Assembly: GCF_023094165.1 (NCBI RefSeq)
Contig: NZ_JALMDK010000009.1
Span: 186,001 to 250,000, forward strand
Source of the DNA: Crossiella sp. S99.2
Lineage (GTDB): Bacteria > Actinomycetota > Actinomycetes > Mycobacteriales > Pseudonocardiaceae
Reading direction: 5' to 3'
DNA length: 64,000 nt
Position numbers and translations under genes: made by a program
Notes under the pieces: model-generated
Told to the model about the DNA's origin: nothing
Seen by the model: only the letters and a program-made list of their open reading frames with translations
Database searches by the model: none
In this document: positions 26,850 to 35,600 of the stretch, piece by piece
How the letters are laid out: the number at the start of each line of letters is the position of its first letter
Numbering within the stretch: position 1 is the stretch's first letter

Positions 26850-28226
26850 ATGCACGGCGACTTCTCCCGGCTGACCTTCCGGCCGGACAAGCGGTTCTCC
26901 GCGGTGCTCGCCCAGCAGGGCCGGGTGCAGCTGGACGCCGAGGCCAACGAACAGGTGCTGATCAACCAGCACCGGCAGCGCACCGCGATCGGCGACGTCA
27001 TCGGCCGCTTCGGCGGTCCGCGCGGCGCCAACGGCTTCAAGCTCACCTACCTGCCCAAGGACAAGGCCCCGGCCAGCCTGGTCATCGGCGGCGGCCGGTA
27101 CTACGTGGACGGCATCCTGGTCGAGGCCACCCGCCCACCACGCGGCGTCCCGGTCCTCGACGACCCGGAAACCGACCCCGCACCCGCGCCGCCGGCCGAG
27201 TGGACCTACTGGGACCAGCCGGACGCCCACCGCGACCAGGAGCGCCCCGACGAGGCCCACCACCTGCCCGCCGAATTCCCTTTCCTCGCTTACCTTCTGG
27301 TGACCGAGCACCTGGTCACCGCCATCCAGGACCCGGAGATCCGGGAGACCGCGCTCGGCCCGGCGCTGCCGGACACCAGCGCGCGCACCAAGGTCAGCTG
27401 GCAGGTGCTGCCGCTGACCGCCAAGGACGGCCTGCAGATCCCGGACCGCCCCACCCCGGAGAACCTGATGGCCGCCTTCGACGGCTGGGTCGAACGCGGC
27501 CGCGCCACCGGCAGACTGGCCGCCCGCGCCGAACGTCCGTCCCGCACCGAGGACGACCCCTGTCTGTCCGCCCCCGACGCCCGGTTCCGTGGTCTGGAGA
27601 ACCAGCTCTACCGGGTGGAGATCCACGCGGGCGGCAAGCAGCCCACCTTCAAGTGGTCGCGGGAGAACGGTTCAGTCGCCCTGCCGGTGTCCACAGTGGA
27701 CAAAACCTGGGTGACCCTGGCCGAGGGCGCCAGGGACCTCAAGCTCGGCCTGTCCATTGGCGACTGGGTGGAGCTGGCCGACGACGCCTCGGTGGCCCGC
27801 GGCGAGATCGGCCCACTGGCCCAGATCCGCGACATCGACACCGAGGCGCTGCGGATCGAACTGTCCACCGAGTCCGCCACCGGTGTCGGCAGGCCGGGCC
27901 GGCACGCGTTCCTGCGTCGCTGGGACCAGCGTGGCGACGCCCGCCCGGTGGAGGAGGGCAAGTGGCTGGACCTGGAGGACGGCGTGCAGGTCTGGTTCGC
28001 CGCCGGTGGGAAGTACCGCGGCGGCGACTACTGGCTGATCCCGGCGCGCACCCTCAGCGGCGAGGTGGAATGGCCGCGCAACGAGCGCGGTGAGCCGTTG
28101 CTGCGCCCGCAGCTCGGCATCGTCCGGCACTACGCCCCACTGGCCTGGATCCCGGCCGCCGGCCAGCTCACCGACCTGCGCCTGACCTTCGGCCCGATCG
28201 CCCAGCACGTGGTCAGCGAGCTGTAG
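26850..28226 (+). CDS. DUF6519 eCIS-associated protein
   Basis: 458-residue protein with the N-terminal signature HGDFSRLTFRPDKRFSAVLAQQGRVQLDAEANEQ (residues 2-35) found in DUF6519 proteins at the end of actinobacterial and cyanobacterial eCIS clusters. Central GLENQLYRVEIHAGG and FKWSRENGSVALPVS are also characteristic, followed by beta-rich sequence ending in RPQLGIVRHYAPLAW. No enzyme motif is seen. It is probably a particle surface or baseplate-fibre component. GAGGGGGACC precedes the ATG. Contains a perfect GTCCACAGTGGAC at 27689-27701. Confidence 0.85.
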   Translation: MHGDFSRLTFRPDKRFSAVLAQQGRVQLDAEANEQVLINQHRQRTAIGDVIGRFGGPRGANGFKLTYLPKDKAPASLVIGGGRYYVDGILVEATRPPRGVPVLDDPETDPAPAPPAEWTYWDQPDAHRDQERPDEAHHLPAEFPFLAYLLVTEHLVTAIQDPEIRETALGPALPDTSARTKVSWQVLPLTAKDGLQIPDRPTPENLMAAFDGWVERGRATGRLAARAERPSRTEDDPCLSAPDARFRGLENQLYRVEIHAGGKQPTFKWSRENGSVALPVSTVDKTWVTLAEGARDLKLGLSIGDWVELADDASVARGEIGPLAQIRDIDTEALRIELSTESATGVGRPGRHAFLRRWDQRGDARPVEEGKWLDLEDGVQVWFAAGGKYRGGDYWLIPARTLSGEVEWPRNERGEPLLRPQLGIVRHYAPLAWIPAAGQLTDLRLTFGPIAQHVVSEL

Positions 28227-28244
28227 CAACTAGTGTCGGTCGGT

Positions 28245-29471
28245 ATGACCGCCGACCTCACGGTGCCCGCCACGGTCGCGCTGCTCCGGCAGCTCGGCCA
28301 CACCGACGACTACGCCATCTGGTCGGAGACGCACGGTCTGCCGCTACGGCAGCTCGACACCGGCTGGCAGGTCACCGAAACCGGCTCGGGGTGGCTGCTG
28401 TACCGCTCCGAACGCGGCGAGCGGGTCACCCCGTACCGGTGCTTCAACCTGGAGTCGCAGCTGTGCGCCGAGCTGCTGGCCGGCGTGCTCGGCCGCACCA
28501 CCCCGCCGCCGCGGCCCGCCACCGAGGCCGCCTTCGACACCCTGCTGGCCCGCTGGCGGCACACCCCGTGGCGGCTGCGCCCGGCCACCCGCGGCCAGCT
28601 CGCCGAGGCGCTGGCCCAGCTCGGCGTGCCCGCGAGCGCGTACTCGCTGTACGGCGGCGCGTTCGAGGGTCGCCTGTGCCTGGAACAGCGGATCCAGGGC
28701 TGGCGGGTGCACCGGGTCCGCTCCGGCCGCACCGAACCGATCACCGGCTGGACCGCCGAACCCGCCGCCTGCGCCGAGTTCTGGCGCCGCCTGGTCGACG
28801 AGGACCTGCCCACCCTGCTCGGCGCCGACCCCCAGCCGCTCCCGGCCGCCGCCGAACCCGAGTCACCCCCGGACGACCTGAGCCTGCCCGAAGCCCTGGC
28901 CATCGAGGCGCGCAACGGCTGGACCAAGCCCATCGGCATCGAGTCCCCGACCCACGGCGTGCACCGCCCAGGCCCCGGCTTCGACGACGTGGCCCACCTG
29001 CACGAACTACCCAACGGTCACTGGGAACTCCGCTACACCGAACGCGGCCAGACCAGCGTCCAGGCCAGTTACCAGCGCGAAGGCGACGCCGCCGCCGACC
29101 TGATCGCCCCGTACCTCTCGACCCCCGGCATCGCCTCCCCGGACCGTCACGCCGACCGCTTCGCCCCCACCCGCTACGAACAACTCCTGCACCATTGGCG
29201 CCAACTTCCCTGGCACACCAACCCGACCACGCCCCAGGACCTGGCGATCGCGTTGCGGGACCACGGTTTCCCGTACGACAGCTACACGCTGGGCGGCGGC
29301 CGGGGCTCGGACACGCTGCGGATCGCGGAGCGGCTGGATTCGTGGCGGGTCTACCAGGTGCGGGCGGGGCGGGTGCACGGCGAGACCCGGCACGCCACGT
29401 CGGCGGAGGCGCACGCGGCGTTCTGGCAGCGCGCGGTGGACCGCCTGCTCCCGGAACTAATCGCCCGATAG
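28245..29471 (+). CDS. duplicated-domain protein at the end of the eCIS locus
   Basis: 408-residue soluble protein I cannot assign to a family. It is built from two similar halves. The segment FDTLLARWRHTPWRLRP…SAYSLYGGAFEGRL…GWRVHRVRSGR (about 90-160) recurs as YEQLLHHWRQLPWHTNP…DSYTLGGGRGSDTL…SWRVYQVRAGR (about 310-375). Each half also begins with a module reading …GW.V/.WELRY or WLLYRSERG. It has many Trp and Arg residues and no signal peptide. ATG 28245 is chosen over GTG 28233. It follows the DUF6519 gene by 18 nt and may be the last eCIS gene, but it could instead be an independent immunity-like gene. Confidence 0.65.
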   Translation: MTADLTVPATVALLRQLGHTDDYAIWSETHGLPLRQLDTGWQVTETGSGWLLYRSERGERVTPYRCFNLESQLCAELLAGVLGRTTPPPRPATEAAFDTLLARWRHTPWRLRPATRGQLAEALAQLGVPASAYSLYGGAFEGRLCLEQRIQGWRVHRVRSGRTEPITGWTAEPAACAEFWRRLVDEDLPTLLGADPQPLPAAAEPESPPDDLSLPEALAIEARNGWTKPIGIESPTHGVHRPGPGFDDVAHLHELPNGHWELRYTERGQTSVQASYQREGDAAADLIAPYLSTPGIASPDRHADRFAPTRYEQLLHHWRQLPWHTNPTTPQDLAIALRDHGFPYDSYTLGGGRGSDTLRIAERLDSWRVYQVRAGRVHGETRHATSAEAHAAFWQRAVDRLLPELIAR

Positions 29472-29522
29472 TGCGGGCGGCGGCGGTGGTGTGCCACGCA
29501 GGCAAACATTACGAATAGAGCT

Positions 29523-29801
29523 ATGCGCCAAGCAGAGCAGATCCCGATGTCCGAGTTGGTCCAACACGTTGCCAGCGTGCTGGCGCGCGTCGAGCGCGGC
29601 GAAACGGTGGAGATCACCAACCAGGACAAGCCCATCGCCCGGATCGTGCCGATCGAGGACTCGTGGTTCGACCGCATGGTGGCCGAGGGAAAGATCATCC
29701 CGGCAACCAGGTCAGGGCCAATCCGGATGCCGACGATCCCTGGCAATGGAAGTTCTGCTTCCGAAGCGCTGATCGCCATGCGAGAAGAGGAACGCTGGTG
29801 A
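29523..29801 (+). CDS. Phd/YefM-like antitoxin (VapB-type partner)
   Basis: 92-residue antitoxin. IPMSELVQHVASVLARVERGETVEITNQDKPIARIVPIE (about 8-46) is the Phd/YefM DNA-binding fold. The C-terminal ~45 residues (VAEGKIIPATRSG to the end) are the toxin-neutralising tail. It overlaps the PIN-domain toxin gene by 4 nt, the usual order for type II pairs. The encoded proteins probably autorepress their promoter in the short AT-richer gap 29472-29522. Confidence 0.85.
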   Translation: MRQAEQIPMSELVQHVASVLARVERGETVEITNQDKPIARIVPIEDSWFDRMVAEGKIIPATRSGPIRMPTIPGNGSSASEALIAMREEERW

Positions 29802-30211
29802 TCTATCTCGACAGTTCGGCGGTTGTCAAGCTGGTCTTGGCTGAGCCAGAGTCCAAGCACCTGCACGGCTGGCTTGCGGCTCGCGCCAGGCAACGGCTTT
29901 TCTGCTCAGTGCTCACGGAGATCGAGGTGCCGAGAGCGGTGCGGCGTTACCAGCCACGCGGGCTCGCGGCGGTCACCGGTGTGCTCGCATCGCTGAACAG
30001 GGTTGAGATCCACCCGGATGTGCGGACGACCGCGGCGGCCTACCTGGAATCCGACCTGCGATCTTGGGATGCGATCCACCTGGCCTTGGCTGTTTCGCTG
30101 ATCTCCGGTGGCGAGAAGTTGACCGCGTTCATCACCTACGACAAGTGGCTGGCCAAAGCGGCGGCTGCCAGCGGCCTGCCGGTGGTCGCGCCGGGCACGG
30201 ACCTCGGCTGA
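29798..30211 (+). CDS. vapC: PIN-domain ribonuclease toxin (VapC-like)
   Basis: 137-residue PIN-domain protein. The acidic residues of the Mg2+ site are visible: D in IYLDSSAVVKLVL (D5), E in VLTEIEVPRA (about 49-51), D in LRSWDAIHLALAV (about 93), and D in FITYDKWLAKAA (about 114). This order and spacing fit VapC ribonucleases that cleave tRNA or rRNA and are blocked by the cognate antitoxin. The GTG at 29798 overlaps the antitoxin stop and gives the standard VapC start IYLDSSA. Confidence 0.9.
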   Translation: MIYLDSSAVVKLVLAEPESKHLHGWLAARARQRLFCSVLTEIEVPRAVRRYQPRGLAAVTGVLASLNRVEIHPDVRTTAAAYLESDLRSWDAIHLALAVSLISGGEKLTAFITYDKWLAKAAAASGLPVVAPGTDLG

Positions 30212-30217
30212 CCCGGC

Positions 30218-30412
30218 TCACGACCGCTTGGCCAGCTCCGCCCGCACGCAATCCGGGATCTGCCCCGTGTGATCGATCGGCGTCCACCCCTCCGACCGGA
30301 TCCACTGCGACCCGCACCCCCGGCAAGCCAGCACCGGCAACCCGTCGATCTCCGCCCGCGTCTCCTGCCACGCGCACAGCGACCGGCACGGGTGGATGGC
30401 GAGCTTGCTCAC
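30218..30412 (-). CDS. small CxxC protein, unknown function
   Basis: 64-residue basic protein with a single CRGCGSQWIRSEG motif (about 30-42) and further cysteines at positions 9, 13 and 54. It is not recognised by function. It overlaps the preceding Ser/Thr-rich gene by 4 nt and so is the last gene of a three-gene minus-strand operon. The Cys pattern suggests a small zinc or iron-sulfur ribbon. Confidence 0.6.
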   Translation of the reverse strand: MSKLAIHPCRSLCAWQETRAEIDGLPVLACRGCGSQWIRSEGWTPIDHTGQIPDCVRAELAKRS

Positions 30413-30888
30413 CCGCCGGTGGGTGGCCGGGAGCCGCTGGTGGTGGTCGCGGTGGTGCTCGGCACCGTCGACTGGCTGGTGGTGGTGGTTGTCGTCGTGG
30501 TCGTGGTGGTGGTCGTCGTGGGGTGGGGCGGCGGCTCGCCGTTGCTCGTCGTCGGCTGACCGGGGTCGGAGCTGCCGGTCGTGGTCGACTTGCTGGTGCC
30601 CGAGGTGCTGGTGCTGGTCTTCGAGGTGCTACTGCTGCTGGAGGACGGGGTGGTCGACACCGTCTCGGTGACCGTGACGGTGGTCCCGTTGGACACCGTC
30701 GTGCGCAGCACCACGTTGTCCAGCCGCGCGTTGTTCGGCGTCAGCGGGCCCGGCTTGGTGGTGGCGCTCAGGGCCGCGATGCCGGCGAAAGCGGTGGCGG
30801 TGGCCAGGGCGACCGCGGCCAGGGCCGCGCCGCGGGGCACGTCGGAGCGGCGGTGACCCGGCTCCGGCGGTGGGGTGGACATGGTCAT
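30409..30888 (-). CDS. Ser/Thr-rich single-pass membrane or secreted protein
   Basis: 159-residue protein with a short cytoplasmic head, one hydrophobic segment (GAALAAVALATATAFAGIAAL, about 20-40), and an external domain of about 110 residues dominated by Ser and Thr, including a run of more than ten Thr. The Thr run comes from an ACC/ACG simple repeat. It is probably a wall-spanning or O-mannosylated stalk. It overlaps both neighbours by 4 nt. Function unknown. Confidence 0.7.
   Translation of the reverse strand: MTMSTPPPEPGHRRSDVPRGAALAAVALATATAFAGIAALSATTKPGPLTPNNARLDNVVLRTTVSNGTTVTVTETVSTTPSSSSSSTSKTSTSTSGTSKSTTTGSSDPGQPTTSNGEPPPHPTTTTTTTTTTTTTTSQSTVPSTTATTTSGSRPPTGG
30462..30535. repeat. 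GTG/GTC simple triplet repeat (poly-Thr coding)
   Basis: The plus strand is a run of GTGGTGGTT/GTCGTGGTC triplets, which on the minus strand encode the poly-Thr stretch of the membrane protein. A low-complexity, slippage-prone tract. Confidence 0.8.
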
Positions 30889-31712
30889 CTGCCGAACACC
30901 TGCACCCAGTGCGGGCCCCTGGTCTCATGACCGACGCCGATTGCGACGAACGAACAGTTCAGGATGTTCGCCCGGTGACCTGCTGAACCCATCCACGACT
31001 CCATGACCTTCTCGGCAGAACGTTGCCCCTTGGCGATGTTCTCACCGCCTGGCGCTGGGTAACCAGCCGATCGCGCTCTGTCAACGAAGGACGTGCCCTC
31101 TGGTGCGGTGTGCGAGAAGTAGCCGCGGCTGGCCATATCGGCCGCGTGCCGCTGGGCCGCTGTAACCAACCGCTCGTCCACTCGGAGGCTACGGCAGCCC
31201 GCCCTGGCCCGCTCCTGGTTCACCAACTGCGCCACCCGCATCGCGGGCGAGGCGGCCGGGTTCTCCGCCGGCGGCGGAGTGGTAGTGGTCGTGGGCGGCG
31301 GCTTGGCCACCGTCTGGCTGGTGGGCGGCGGCGGTGCGCCGGTGGTGCTCGACGGCGGGGGCTGCTCGCTCGAACTCGGCGGCGCCTCGGCACTGCTGCT
31401 CGGGGCCTGGCTGCTGGAGGCGGCCGTGCTGGTGCCACTGCTCGGGTTCACCGCGCTGGTCGGGGCGGCCAGGATGCCGTCGCCGCTCCACTGCGGGAGC
31501 GCGCCGTCCCTGTTCTGCTGGCCGGTCACCTCATCCCGCGCCGCCTCGGCGCTGGCGATGAGGTCCATCCCGGTCAGCGCCTGGAAGGCCGTGGGCGCGA
31601 TCAGGGTCAGGCCGCAGGCGCCGGCGGCGCCCACCATCATCGCGACGAGACCGAGCACACCAGGGTTGCGTTCCTTGCGCCGGGTGGTCACGGCGAGGAA
31701 ACGTACCACCAT
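30885..31712 (-). CDS. CAP/SCP domain surface protein (YkwD-like)
   Basis: 275-residue exported protein. A hydrophobic segment at about 18-43 ([20 protein letters not shown]) acts as signal anchor. A Pro/Ser/Thr-rich linker spans about 85-160. The C-terminal CAP domain (about 160-275) has [46 protein letters not shown] and [21 protein letters not shown]. The two histidines and glutamates of the CAP cavity are present. ATG 31712 is preferred to the far upstream start at 31814, which would overlap the divergent acylphosphatase. First gene of a 4-nt-overlapping operon. It is likely a cell-envelope protein; molecular activity of bacterial CAP proteins is unsettled. Confidence 0.85.
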   Translation of the reverse strand: MVVRFLAVTTRRKERNPGVLGLVAMMVGAAGACGLTLIAPTAFQALTGMDLIASAEAARDEVTGQQNRDGALPQWSGDGILAAPTSAVNPSSGTSTAASSSQAPSSSAEAPPSSSEQPPPSSTTGAPPPPTSQTVAKPPPTTTTTPPPAENPAASPAMRVAQLVNQERARAGCRSLRVDERLVTAAQRHAADMASRGYFSHTAPEGTSFVDRARSAGYPAPGGENIAKGQRSAEKVMESWMGSAGHRANILNCSFVAIGVGHETRGPHWVQVFGR

Positions 31713-31769
31713 CGAGTTAACCCGGTTGGTCCTGCATGGCCGATTTCTGTTGTCCGGCACGATGAACCC

Positions 31770-32057
31770 GTGGCGAACACGGCAGAAGTGGTGCGACTCA
31801 CGGCCTGGGTGCACGGCCAGGTGCAGGGGGTGGGTTTCCGCTGGTCCACCAGGGCAAAGGCATTGCAGCTCGGCTTGGTCGGCTGGGCCCGCAACGCGGT
31901 GGACGGCCGGGTCGAGGTGGTGGTGGAAGGAAACCGCCAGCTCTGCGAAGAACTACTGACCTTCCTCCACTCGGGCGATACCCCTGGTCAGGTGACCACC
32001 GTGGTGGAGCAATGGGCGGCCGCGAAGGGTGGTCTCGCCGGGTTCCGCGAGCGCTGA
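31770..32057 (+). CDS. acyP: acylphosphatase
   Basis: 95-residue acylphosphatase, which hydrolyses carboxyl-phosphate bonds. The signature [24 protein letters not shown] has the catalytic Arg (GFRW) and the downstream [18 protein letters not shown] supplies the catalytic Asn. The GTG at 31770 gives the standard length and is 57 nt from the divergent CAP gene; the frame upstream is a shadow. The location upstream of smc is conserved in actinomycetes. Confidence 0.95.
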   Translation: MANTAEVVRLTAWVHGQVQGVGFRWSTRAKALQLGLVGWARNAVDGRVEVVVEGNRQLCEELLTFLHSGDTPGQVTTVVEQWAAAKGGLAGFRER

Positions 32058-32097
32058 GCCCACGCCTGACACACGAAAGATCAAGTAAGGTCAAGCC

Positions 32098-32532
32098 ATG
32101 GCGGGTAGGCCCAGTTTCACCGGTGTGGTCGGTTCGGTAGCGCGTGCACTCGACGAACTCGGCGACCTCCGCGTTCTGCTCATCCTCGAACAACTCTTCG
32201 CCGGCACCAGCGAGCCGGTCGAGCTACGCCGCGGCCTGGGCATGAAGGCCGAGGACTTCGACCCGCTGCTGGCCTACACCGTCGAACACGGCTTCGTCCG
32301 CCGCCGCCCGCGCCCCGAAGCCGGCGCCATCGTCTGGGAGTACGTGGCCACCGAGAAGGCCGAACCCCTGCGCGAGGTGCTCTCCGCGCTGGACCGCTGC
32401 GGCCTGGCCTGGCCCGCTTTGGGTGACATCCGACTGCCCCGGAACTCCCGCCGCGGCGGCTCCCGGGCCAAGCCGGACGCCCCGGAAGACGAGGTCAGCC
32501 GGGTCGTGCCGTTTCCTCGGCCCAAGCGCTAG
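32098..32532 (+). CDS. winged-helix (HxlR/MarR-like) protein
   Basis: 144-residue protein. The segment SVARALDELGDLRVLLILEQLFAGTSEPVELRRGLGMKAEDFDPLLAYTVEHGFVRRR (about 13-72) has the helix-turn-helix and wing of HxlR/MarR-type transcription factors. The basic C-terminus (RNSRRGGSRAK…PRPKR) may add nucleic-acid contacts. No sensing domain is evident. It sits between acyP and smc; regulatory target unknown. Confidence 0.7.
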   Translation: MAGRPSFTGVVGSVARALDELGDLRVLLILEQLFAGTSEPVELRRGLGMKAEDFDPLLAYTVEHGFVRRRPRPEAGAIVWEYVATEKAEPLREVLSALDRCGLAWPALGDIRLPRNSRRGGSRAKPDAPEDEVSRVVPFPRPKR

Positions 32533-32631
32533 ACCCCGGCACACCCGGCCCGGCTCCGACGTCCGAACGGTGGACGTGGGTACCCTCTCCCGGATACCCC
32601 GACCGGTGAGCGCGGGAAGGAGCGGGCGCAC

Positions 32632-35600
32632 GTGCACCTCAAGAGCCTGACGCTGAAGGGCTTCAAGTCTTTCGCCTCGGCCACCACGCTGCGCTTCGAG
32701 CCGGGCATCACCTGCGTTGTCGGCCCGAACGGCTCCGGCAAGTCCAACGTGCTGGACGCGCTGGCCTGGGTGATGGGGGAGCAAGGGGCGAAAGCCCTGC
32801 GTGGCGGCAAGATGGAGGACGTCATCTTCGCCGGCACCTCCGGGCGGCCGCCGCTGGGCCGGGCCGAGGTGACCCTGACCATCGACAACTCCGACGGCGC
32901 GCTGCCGATCGAGTACACCGAGGTCAGCATCACCCGCCGGATGTTCCGCGAGGGCTCCAGCGAGTACGAGATCAACGGCAGCCAGTGCCGCCTGCTCGAC
33001 ATCCAGGAACTGCTGTCGGACTCCGGCATCGGCCGGGAGATGCACGTCATCGTCGGGCAGGGCATGCTCGGCCAGATCCTGCAGTCCCGCCCCGAGGAGC
33101 GCCGCGCGTTCATCGAGGAAGCCGCCGGGGTGCTCAAGCACCGCAAGCGCAAAGAGAAGGCCATTCGCAAGCTCGACGCGATGCAGGCCAACCTCACCCG
33201 GCTCACCGACCTCACCGCCGAACTGCGCCGCCAGCTCAAACCACTGGGCAAACAGGCCGAGATCGCGCGCAAAGCCCAAACCGTGCAGGCCGACCTGCGC
33301 GATGCCCGGCTGCGGCTCTACGCCGACGAACTGGTCACCCAGCGCACCGACCTGGCCAGGGAAGAGGCCGACGAGGCCACCGCGCGCCGGCGGCGGGCCG
33401 AGGTCGAGCAGATGCTCCAGGTCGCCCAGGCCGAACAGGGTGAGCTGGAGGAGCGCCTCGCGATCGAGGCGCCGATGCTGGCCAATGCCCAGGAGACCTG
33501 GTACCGGCTGTCCGCGCTGGAGGAACGGCTGCGCGGCACGGTCCGGCTGGCCGCCGAACGCGCCCGGCACCTCTCCGCCCCGGTGGAGGCCAACCGCGGC
33601 GGCCGCGACCCGGACGACCTGGAACGCGAGGCCGAGGAGGTCGCGCTGCAGGAGGCCGAACTCCAGGAAGCCGCCGAGATGGCCACCGAGGCGCTCACCG
33701 TCGCCCAGGCCACCCGCACCGAATTCGAGCAGGCGCTGAAGAACGCCGAACGCGCGCACCTGGCCGCGATCCGGGCCATCGCCGACCGCCGCGAGGGCCT
33801 GGCCCGGCTGGCCGGCCAGGTCGAGGCGCTGCGCAGCAAGACCGGGGCCACCGCCGAGGAGATCGAACGGCTCTCCGTGGCCCTGGCCGAATCCCGCGAA
33901 CGCGCCGAGCTGGCCCAGATCGAGGTCGAGGAGGCCAAGGCCGCCAGCGGGATCGAGGAGGACGACGACACCGGCATCGGCGAACGCCAGCAATCCACCC
34001 AGGCCGCGCACAAGCAGGCCCGCGCCCGGGTGGACGAACTGGTCGCCGCCGAACGCAAGGCCGAACGCGAGATCGCCTCCTGGAAGGCCCGCGTTGACGC
34101 GCTCTCCCTCGGCCTGACCCGCAAGGACGGCGCGGGCGCGCTGCTCGCCGCCGGCTCCCGGCTGCCCGGACTGCTCGGCTCGGTGGCCGCGCTGATGACC
34201 GTGGAACCCGGCGCCGAGGTGGCCATGGCCGCCGCGCTCGGGCCGGTCGCCGACGCGGTCGCGCTCACCGGCACCAGCGACGCCCTCACCGCACTCGAAC
34301 TGCTCAAGACCTCCGACTCCGGCCGGGCCGGTCTGCTCGTCGGCGCCAACCAGGTCATGCCCGACCGCGCTGGCTGGCCGCAGCTGCCGCCCGGCGCGCG
34401 CTGGGCCGCCGACCTGGTGCACGTGCCGCAACAGCTGCGCCCCGCGCTCTTCCGCGCCCTGGACCGGATGGCCGTGGTCGAGGACCTGGCCGCGGCCGGC
34501 GCGCTGGTCGCCGCGCACCCCGAGGTCCGCGCGGTCACCACCGGCGGCGATGTGCTCGGCGCGGACTGGGCTGTCGGCGGCTCCGGCCGCAGCCAGAGCG
34601 TGATCGAGGTCCAGGCCGCCGTGGACGAGGCCCGCGACCAGCTCGCCGAGGCCGAACACCGCCTGGAAGCCGCCGGTGCCGCGCTGGAAGGCGCCCGTGC
34701 CGAGGAACGCGCCCGCCGGGACGAGGTCGGCCTGGCCCAGGAAGCCGTCAACGACGCCAGAGTGGCGCGCGCCCGCAGCTCCGAACGGCTGGCCCGGCTC
34801 GGCCAGGCCGCCCGCTCCGCACTCGCCGAGGCCGAACGCCTCGAAGGCCAGCGCAGCAAGGTGGAGAACTCCCGCGAGGAGAACCTCACCCGGCTCACCG
34901 AGCTGGAAGAACGGCTCCTGGAAGTCGAAGGCGAGCAGGAAACCGACGACGAGCCGGACACCAGCGCCCGGGACGACATCGCCGCCAGCCTGGCCAGTGC
35001 CCGGCAGGAGGAGATGGAGGCGCGGCTGGTCCAGCGCACCTCCGAGGAACGCGCCCGCGCCCTGATCGGCCGGGCCGACTCGCTGCGCCGCGCCGCCCGC
35101 GCCGAACGCGAGGCCAGGGAACGCGCCGAACGCGCCCGCGCCGCCCGCACCCGCGGCGCCACCGTGGCCAACGCGGTCGTCTCCGCCGGCGAGACCGCGC
35201 TGACCCGCATCGCGCTGTCGCTGGCCCGCGCCGCCGCCGAACGCGACGCCGCCCAGGTGCGCAAGGCCGAACACGAGGGCCTGCTCGGCAAGGTGCGCAA
35301 CCGGGTCCGCGAACTCGGCACCGAGCTGGAGAAGCTCACCGACGCGGTGCACCGGGACGAGGTGCTGCGCGCCGAGCAGCGGCTGCGCATCGAACAGCTG
35401 GAAACCAAGATCGCCGACGACTTCGGCATCGGCCTGGACGACCTGGTCAGCGAGTACGGCCCGATGGCCTTCATCCCGCCCACCGCGCTGGAGATCAGCG
35501 AGTACGAGGCGGCCAAGGAACGCGGCGAGGAGGTCAGCGCGCCGCAGCCGATGCCGTATGACCGGCCCACCCAGGAACGCCGGGCCAAGCGCGCCGAACG

